Assembly: GCF_008364625.2 (NCBI RefSeq)
Contig: NZ_CP126604.1
Span: forward strand, 372,001-436,000
Direction: 5' to 3'
DNA length: 64,000 bases
Origin: Enterobacter dykesii
Lineage (GTDB): Bacteria; Pseudomonadota; Gammaproteobacteria; Enterobacterales; Enterobacteriaceae
The translations under genes were made by a program, and so were the position numbers. How positions within the stretch are numbered: the first letter of the stretch is position 1; each line of letters starts with the position of its first letter. Of this stretch, positions 58,957-64,000 are shown piece by piece. A model generated the notes under the pieces. That model ran no database searches. It saw nothing but the letters and a program-made list of their open reading frames with translations, and had not been told where the DNA came from.

Positions 58957-60366
58957 ATGGTAGATCAGGTCAAAGTCGCCGATACAGAAGAGGCGACGTC
59001 TGAACAGTCGCTACGGCGCAATCTCACAAACCGTCATATTCAGCTCATTGCGATTGGGGGTGCCATCGGTACCGGGCTGTTTATGGGGTCAGGCAAAACC
59101 ATCAGTCTCGCCGGGCCGTCGATCATCTTCGTTTATATGATCATCGGTTTTATGCTCTTCTTCGTGATGCGTGCAATGGGTGAATTGCTGCTCTCGAACC
59201 TCGAATACAAATCCTTTAGCGACTTCGCTTCTGACCTGCTCGGGCCATGGGCGGGCTATTTCACCGGCTGGACCTACTGGTTCTGCTGGGTCGTCACCGG
59301 TATGGCGGACGTCGTGGCGATTACCGCCTACGCGCAGTTCTGGTTCCCGGGGCTGTCGGACTGGGTCGCCTCGCTGGCGGTGATTGTTCTGCTGCTGAGC
59401 CTGAACCTCGCCACCGTTAAAATGTTCGGTGAGATGGAGTTCTGGTTCGCGATGATCAAAATCGTGGCGATTGTCGGGCTTATCGTCGTGGGTCTGGTGA
59501 TGGTGCTCACCCACTTCCAGTCGCCAACGGGCGTTCAGGCGTCGTTTACCCATCTGTGGAATGACGGCGGGTGGTTCCCGAAAGGCATTAGCGGCTTCTT
59601 TGCCGGCTTCCAGATCGCGGTATTTGCGTTCGTGGGCATTGAGCTGGTGGGCACGACGGCAGCGGAGACCAAAGATCCCGAGAAGTCTCTCCCGCGCGCG
59701 ATTAACTCTATTCCGCTGCGTATCATCATGTTCTACGTCTTCGCGCTGATCATCATTATGTCCGTGACGCCGTGGAGCTCCGTGGTGCCAACCAAGAGCC
59801 CGTTCGTTGAGCTGTTCGTGCTGGTAGGTCTGCCTGCTGCCGCGAGCCTGATTAACTTCGTGGTGCTGACCTCTGCTGCCTCGTCTGCCAACAGCGGCGT
59901 ATTCTCCACCAGTCGTATGCTGTTTGGCCTGGCACAGGAAGGCGTGGCGCCGAGCGCGTTCGCCAAGCTGTCGAAGCGTGCGGTACCGGCAAAAGGGTTG
60001 ACCTTCTCCTGCATGTGCCTGCTGGGCGGCGTGGTGATGCTCTACGTGAACCCAAGCGTGATTGGCGCGTTCACCATGATTACCACGGTCTCTGCGATCC
60101 TATTTATGTTCGTCTGGACCATCATCCTCTGTTCATACCTCGTGTACCGCAAGCAGCGTCCGCACCTGCATGAAAAATCGATCTACAAGATGCCGCTGGG
60201 CAAGCTGATGTGCTGGGTATGCATGGCGTTCTTCGTCTTCGTGCTGGTTCTGCTCACGCTGGAAGATGATACCCGTCAGGCACTCATCGTCACGCCGCTG
60301 TGGTTTATCGCGCTGGGGCTGGGCTGGGTGTTTATCGGTAAGAAACGTATGGCAGGCGTAAGGTAA
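58957..60366 (+). CDS. cycA: D-serine/D-alanine/glycine permease CycA
   Basis: CycA is an APC-family proton symporter for D-serine, D-alanine, glycine and D-cycloserine. The 469-residue protein has twelve membrane helices and the family motif IQLIAIGGAIGTGLFMGSGKTI in helix 1. The CA-rich leader just upstream (58923-58936) resembles GcvB target sites. AGGAAAA precedes the ATG. A bidirectional terminator separates it from convergent ytfE. Confidence 0.97.
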   Translation: MVDQVKVADTEEATSEQSLRRNLTNRHIQLIAIGGAIGTGLFMGSGKTISLAGPSIIFVYMIIGFMLFFVMRAMGELLLSNLEYKSFSDFASDLLGPWAGYFTGWTYWFCWVVTGMADVVAITAYAQFWFPGLSDWVASLAVIVLLLSLNLATVKMFGEMEFWFAMIKIVAIVGLIVVGLVMVLTHFQSPTGVQASFTHLWNDGGWFPKGISGFFAGFQIAVFAFVGIELVGTTAAETKDPEKSLPRAINSIPLRIIMFYVFALIIIMSVTPWSSVVPTKSPFVELFVLVGLPAAASLINFVVLTSAASSANSGVFSTSRMLFGLAQEGVAPSAFAKLSKRAVPAKGLTFSCMCLLGGVVMLYVNPSVIGAFTMITTVSAILFMFVWTIILCSYLVYRKQRPHLHEKSIYKMPLGKLMCWVCMAFFVFVLVLLTLEDDTRQALIVTPLWFIALGLGWVFIGKKRMAGVR

Positions 60367-60371
60367 AAGCA

Positions 60372-60400
60372 AAACGGCAACTTCGGTTGCCGTTTTTAGT
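60372..60400. terminator. cycA/ytfE bidirectional terminator
   Basis: AAACGGCAAC-TTCG-GTTGCCGTTT is followed by TTAGTTTTTC. The stable UUCG loop and flanking A and T runs suit termination in both directions. Confidence 0.9.
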
Positions 60401-60404
60401 TTTT

Positions 60405-61067
60405 CTATTCCCCAGCTAATGCCCGCGGGAACAGAACGTTGTTCTCAAGACTGATGTGTTCCATCAGGTCGTCAATCATCTCGTTAATGCCGTTGTACAT
60501 CGCTTTCCACGTTGTGCACGCTTCTGGCGGCGGCGTGACGTTGTGGGTGGTGTGTTTGATCACTTCCAGCAGTTCACCCGCGTCATCGTGCTCGCTTTCC
60601 ATCACGCTGATAGGCCCCATCGCCTGGCTTCCCATTCCCTGCTTAATCATCGGGAAGAGGATCTGCTCTTCTTTCATCATATGGCTGGAAAGCTCTTCGT
60701 GCAGCAGGGTCAGGTACTTCGCCAGACCGCGCGGTACGGAGGGTTTGTCGGCATGCACGCGCTCAACTTTGGTCGCCTGAAGGATCAGCTCCGGCAGCTG
60801 TTCACGGTGACGGTCATGATAACGCACGATGATATGGTCGATGATTTCCACGAGCGGGGCGGCTCGCCAGTTTTTGTCGACGGGCTGCTCGGCCAGCTGC
60901 GCCAGCTCTGCTTCAATCACTTCAACGTCCAGCTCCTTGCGTGAGGCCGCACGCGCCAGGGTTTGCTTACCGCCGCAGCAGTAATCCATATCGTATTTAC
61001 GAAACAGCGCAGAAGCGCGAGGGATGGAAAGCGCCAGCTCGCCAAGGGGTTGGTCGCGAAAGGCCAT
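60405..61067 (-). CDS. ytfE: Iron-sulfur cluster repair di-iron protein YtfE (RIC)
   Basis: YtfE repairs Fe-S clusters damaged by nitric oxide or oxidative stress. The 220-residue protein has the N-terminal ScdA_N domain with [13 protein letters not shown], and a hemerythrin-like four-helix bundle supplying His and Glu ligands ([49 protein letters not shown]). Length equals E. coli YtfE. A near-perfect NsrR operator lies 27 bases upstream of the start, so it should be induced by nitric oxide through NsrR, encoded at 44263. Confidence 0.97.
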   Translation of the reverse strand: MAFRDQPLGELALSIPRASALFRKYDMDYCCGGKQTLARAASRKELDVEVIEAELAQLAEQPVDKNWRAAPLVEIIDHIIVRYHDRHREQLPELILQATKVERVHADKPSVPRGLAKYLTLLHEELSSHMMKEEQILFPMIKQGMGSQAMGPISVMESEHDDAGELLEVIKHTTHNVTPPPEACTTWKAMYNGINEMIDDLMEHISLENNVLFPRALAGE

Positions 61068-61093
61068 AGCAGTTACCTCGTCATTAATAATAT

Positions 61094-61116
61094 AAGATGT
61101 ATATTAAATACATCTT
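61094..61116 (-). promoter_or_regulatory. NsrR operator of ytfE
   Basis: The site has the 11-1-11 NsrR layout: AAGATGTATAT, one T, AAATACATCTT. The arms are inverted repeats with one mismatch. It is 27 bases upstream of the ytfE start. Confidence 0.9.
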
Positions 61117-61245
61117 TATGGCGGCGCTATAACCCTTTAGAGGGACGGGTAAAAATGAGATGCGGATCACAAAAAATTATCTGATTTAACTCTCTGAATG
61201 GGCTCAGGAAAGTGGTTTCGAAACTTTTTAAAGGTGGAGAAACAG

Positions 61246-61272
61246 TAAACAACCCGCCGCGCCTGCCGATAT
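61246..61272 (+). promoter_or_regulatory. Sigma-28 (FliA) promoter
   Basis: TAAA at 61246, an exact 15-base spacer and GCCGATAT at 61265 match the consensus TAAA-N15-GCCGATAA at all but one position. It lies 39 bases upstream of the Tsr-like receptor gene. Confidence 0.88.
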
Positions 61273-61311
61273 ATCCACGTCAGACAAACCTGCATATAAC
61301 AAAGGCAACGC

Positions 61312-62961
61312 ATGTTTAAACGTATAAAAGTCATTACCCTCCTGATTTCGGTGCTGCTTGTGCTCGGCATCATGCAAGTGATTTCCGCGGGTATCTTTAT
61401 CAACGCGCTGAATAACGATAAAGACAACTTCACCGTGTCGCAGCTCTCCAGCAAGAACGTGGCGGAGTTTACCGATGCGTGGATCAGCCTGAACCAGGCG
61501 CGCGTCACTCTGAACCGCGGCATGCTGCGTCTGCAAAGCAGCATGGCCTCTCAGATTAACGGTGGGCAGCTCAATGAGCTGGTGACCACGGCGAAAAATC
61601 TGCTGACTGAAGCGCAGGTTCATTACGATAAATACTATGCCATGCCAAATACGCCGGGCCTTGATGAGAACCTGACTAACCAACTCGAAGAGCAGTACCG
61701 CATTTACTCTGCAACGCTGACGCAAATGAACGTTCTGCTGAGCCAGGGCAACCTGGAAGATATGTTCAAGCAGAATGCTGAACAAAAGCAAAACGCGATG
61801 CAGACGGTTTATCGTGAATGGCGCGAAGCGCAGGCAACGCTTACCGATAAAGGCATCCAGGACAATGAAAGCGACTACAAGCGCATCCTGTGGATCCTTT
61901 CTGCGGTTATGCTGCTGGTGATTGTGGTGATTATTTCCAGCTGGGTAGCCATGCGCCGCGTGCTGCTGCTGCCTCTGGAAGAGGTGATTAACCATATTCG
62001 CGCCATTGCGGCGGGGGATTTAACCCAGCCGATTCAGGCTGAAGGTAAGAACGAAATGGCTATCCTGGCGCGCAACGTTCAGGAGATGCAGACCTCGCTG
62101 GCGAACACCGTGGGCGTGGTGCGTGAAGGTGCGGATACCATTTACACCGGTGCCGGTGAAATTTCTGCCGGCAGCAACGATCTCTCTTCCCGTACCGAGC
62201 AGCAGGCCGCGTCTCTGGAAGAGACGGCAGCCAGCATGGAACAGCTGACGGCAACCGTGAAGCAGAACGCCGATAATGCGCGTCAGGCTTCCCGTCTGGC
62301 GCTGGACGCCTCCTCGACGGCGAAGAAGGGCGGCAATGTGGTGGAAGGCGTGGTGCGTACAATGGACGAAATCGCGACCAGCTCCAGCAAAATTGCGCAA
62401 ATTACTAACGTAATCGACGGTATTGCCTTCCAGACTAACATCCTGGCGCTGAACGCGGCGGTGGAAGCGGCGCGCGCGGGCGAGCAGGGCCGTGGATTTG
62501 CGGTAGTGGCGGGGGAAGTACGTACCCTCGCTCAGCGCAGCGCCCAGGCGGCGAAAGAGATCAAAGCGCTGATCGATGATTCCGGTGAACGCGTGAACGC
62601 GGGTTCCCAGCTGGTTAACGAAGCCGGGGAGACGATGGCAGAGATCGTTAATGCGGTCACCCGCGTCACCGACATCATGGGTGAAATTGCCTCGGCCTCT
62701 GACGAGCAGAGCCGCGGTATTGACCAGGTGGGCCAGGCGGTAGCCGAGATGGACCGCGTGACCCAGCAGAACGCCTCGCTGGTAGAGGAGTCCGCGGCGG
62801 CGGCGGCGGCGCTGGAAGATCAGGCCGCACGCCTGAACGAAGCGGTGGCGGTGTTCAAAATCACCCGCAACCAGGCGGTCAAAGCGGCACCGGTGAAAAC
62901 CTACGTGCCAAAAGCGCAGCCTGCAGCGGCGGCGTCTGAAGGGAACTGGGAAACGTTCTAA
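61312..62961 (+). CDS. Tsr/Tar-like methyl-accepting chemotaxis protein
   Basis: The 549-residue receptor has a first helix (about 7-30), a four-helix-bundle periplasmic domain, a second helix (about 190-213), HAMP, and a signalling hairpin with [33 protein letters not shown]. It ends in NWETF, the CheR/CheB docking pentapeptide, so it is a high-abundance type receptor. In the ligand domain Arg64, Asn68, Arg69 and Arg73 ([12 protein letters not shown]) keep the spacing of the amino-acid binding residues of Tsr and Tar, suggesting an amino acid ligand. It lies between ytfE and ytfF, where E. coli has none. The stop overlaps that of ytfF. Confidence 0.95.
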   Translation: MFKRIKVITLLISVLLVLGIMQVISAGIFINALNNDKDNFTVSQLSSKNVAEFTDAWISLNQARVTLNRGMLRLQSSMASQINGGQLNELVTTAKNLLTEAQVHYDKYYAMPNTPGLDENLTNQLEEQYRIYSATLTQMNVLLSQGNLEDMFKQNAEQKQNAMQTVYREWREAQATLTDKGIQDNESDYKRILWILSAVMLLVIVVIISSWVAMRRVLLLPLEEVINHIRAIAAGDLTQPIQAEGKNEMAILARNVQEMQTSLANTVGVVREGADTIYTGAGEISAGSNDLSSRTEQQAASLEETAASMEQLTATVKQNADNARQASRLALDASSTAKKGGNVVEGVVRTMDEIATSSSKIAQITNVIDGIAFQTNILALNAAVEAARAGEQGRGFAVVAGEVRTLAQRSAQAAKEIKALIDDSGERVNAGSQLVNEAGETMAEIVNAVTRVTDIMGEIASASDEQSRGIDQVGQAVAEMDRVTQQNASLVEESAAAAAALEDQAARLNEAVAVFKITRNQAVKAAPVKTYVPKAQPAAAASEGNWETF

Positions 62962-63923
62962 CCTTCTGAAGCCGGAACGACCTTTGGTTTTTCCGGCTTC
63001 GCCCTTACCGCCATCACCACCCCCACCACCAGCAGCGCGATCCCGCAGGCCGTGAATAGCGGCGGCACGCTCTGGCGCATCAGGAAGGTATAAAGCAGTC
63101 CGGCCAGGGTTTCGAAGACAATCAGCGGCCCTAAAATCACCGTCGGCAGCTTCTGGCTGGCAATGTTCCAGCACAGCGCGCCCACCCATGAGCACAGCAC
63201 CGCAATCGCAACCATTAATCCAATAAACACCCACGGTCTTGGCCCGAAGGGCTGGGCGAAGTCTGGCTGTTGATGGCCTAACCAGATGCACGCGCCGGCA
63301 TAGCCCACCAGTGAGACGGGCAGCGTGACCAGCGCCTGCGCCGTCGCCCACATCATCGGATGCTTGTCCGGGTTCTCCCGCAACCAGCGCGCGTTGCGCA
63401 GGGCATACCATGCCCAGCACGCCACGGAAATGAACGCCAGCACAATGCCAGAGCCATAACGCCACAGGTCAACATCCGCCTGCCCGTGACGCAGCTCGGC
63501 AATATTGACGCATACCAGCCCCACGGCGGTGCATACCAGCGCCGGCGCCATTTTTGACCACGCCAGTTTGCCATCGCGGTGGCTGTAGAGCAGGTTAGCA
63601 AAGACGGGGATGACGACCGGCAGCGTGCCGATAATCATGGTCGATACCGGCGCACCGGTACGCTGAATGGCACTCGCAAGGCAAACGTAGTAGATAAGAT
63701 TGCCCATCATGGTCAGCGCCAGCGCGGTGCCCCAGTCCTGACGGCTGAGCTGACGCAAGCGCGCGCGACCCAGCCACGCCAGGGGCAGAGCAATCAGCCC
63801 GAGCGCCAGATAACGTCCGGTTGACTGCAGTATTGCCGGATACTCGGGCACGATCAGCGGGCCGACAAAAATCAGCCCCCACATCATCCCGGCCAGCAGG
63901 GCATACAACACTCCACTAATCAT
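62958..63923 (-). CDS. ytfF: EamA/DMT-family transporter YtfF
   Basis: The 321-residue inner-membrane protein has ten helices in two EamA repeats, starting [29 protein letters not shown] and with the conserved [27 protein letters not shown] in the second repeat. It matches E. coli YtfF in length and sequence; the substrate is unknown. The start at 63923 is preferred over 63935 because it gives the E. coli N-terminus. It converges on the chemoreceptor gene with overlapping stops (CTAA). Confidence 0.92.
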   Translation of the reverse strand: MISGVLYALLAGMMWGLIFVGPLIVPEYPAILQSTGRYLALGLIALPLAWLGRARLRQLSRQDWGTALALTMMGNLIYYVCLASAIQRTGAPVSTMIIGTLPVVIPVFANLLYSHRDGKLAWSKMAPALVCTAVGLVCVNIAELRHGQADVDLWRYGSGIVLAFISVACWAWYALRNARWLRENPDKHPMMWATAQALVTLPVSLVGYAGACIWLGHQQPDFAQPFGPRPWVFIGLMVAIAVLCSWVGALCWNIASQKLPTVILGPLIVFETLAGLLYTFLMRQSVPPLFTACGIALLVVGVVMAVRAKPEKPKVVPASEG

Positions 63924-64000
63924 TTTTCCATCCACAGGTATTTACGCTGTATGCAGTGTAGGAGGGGAAAATGCGCGCGTATTGTATGAGATTGCGCATT

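Noticed and set aside
62020..63465. Minus-strand frame of 481 codons spanning the chemoreceptor and ytfF
   Set aside because: It crosses two recognisable genes in wrong frames and looks low-complexity; it is a shadow.

Overview
The window looks like a chromosomal segment of an Enterobacterales species, most probably a member of the Enterobacter cloacae complex. The basis is gene-by-gene resemblance and gene order matching the E. coli 94-95 min region (pheU-yjdC-dsbD ... frd ... mutL-miaA-hfq ... rpsF ... cycA-ytfE-ytfF), combined with Enterobacter/Citrobacter-type traits: an inducible class C beta-lactamase with a divergent ampR, and an ecnR-like regulator next to the entericidin genes. From memory the AmpC sequence is nearest the MIR/ACT branch, which would fit E. 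roggenkampii or E. asburiae; this is inference. I recognise 62 protein genes, one 5S rRNA, the end of a 23S rRNA, and four tRNAs. I found no phage, insertion sequence, CRISPR array or integron.

Layout. 1-1465: the 3' end of an rRNA operon (23S, 5S, terminator) runs convergently into a tRNA-Phe gene. 1.6-3.1 kb: an AraC regulator with a LysE-family exporter. 3.1-10.8 kb: yjdC, dsbD, cutA, dcuA, aspA (all minus), fxsA (plus) and yjeH. 10.8-15.5 kb: heat-shock groSL, lipoprotein yjeI, divergent epmB and efp, and entericidins ecnA/ecnB. 15.5-19.5 kb: ecnR, guanidinium exporter gdx behind a guanidine-II riboswitch, blc, ampC and ampR. 19.5-24.1 kb: frdABCD and epmA. 24.2-30.3 kb: mscM, psd, rsgA, orn. 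30.5-30.8 kb: three tandem tRNA-Gly genes. 31-42.7 kb: queG, then the nnr-tsaE-amiB-mutL-miaA-hfq-hflX-hflK-hflC supercluster and yjeT. 42.7-48 kb: purA, nsrR, rnr, rlmB. 48-55.3 kb: the most variable part, with an MFS transporter, aidB, a chemoreceptor, three DUF1471 small proteins (yjfN, bsmA, yjfY) and the hydrolase yjfP. 55.6-57.1 kb: ribosomal operon rpsF-priB-rpsR-rplI. 57.1-63.9 kb: ytfB, fklB, cycA, ytfE, a second chemoreceptor and ytfF.

How the genes connect. aspA, dcuA and frdABCD together provide aspartate-to-fumarate conversion, C4-dicarboxylate exchange and fumarate respiration. epmA and epmB modify Lys34 of EF-P, whose gene efp is also here. nsrR encodes the nitric-oxide-sensing repressor, and a near-perfect NsrR palindrome lies in front of ytfE. 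Both chemoreceptor genes carry sigma-28-type promoters although no flagellar genes are nearby.

Compared with the recalled E. coli K-12 order, yjeJ, yjeMNO, yjfIJKLMC and the ula ascorbate genes are missing. The AraC/LysE pair, ecnR, ampR, the MFS transporter and both chemoreceptors are extra. I do not see a clearly undescribed multi-gene system. The best leads are the AraC/LysE pair, the two isolated chemoreceptors, the EcnR pseudo-receiver, the DUF1471 cluster, and a family of CCCTCTCCC palindromes at gene ends.
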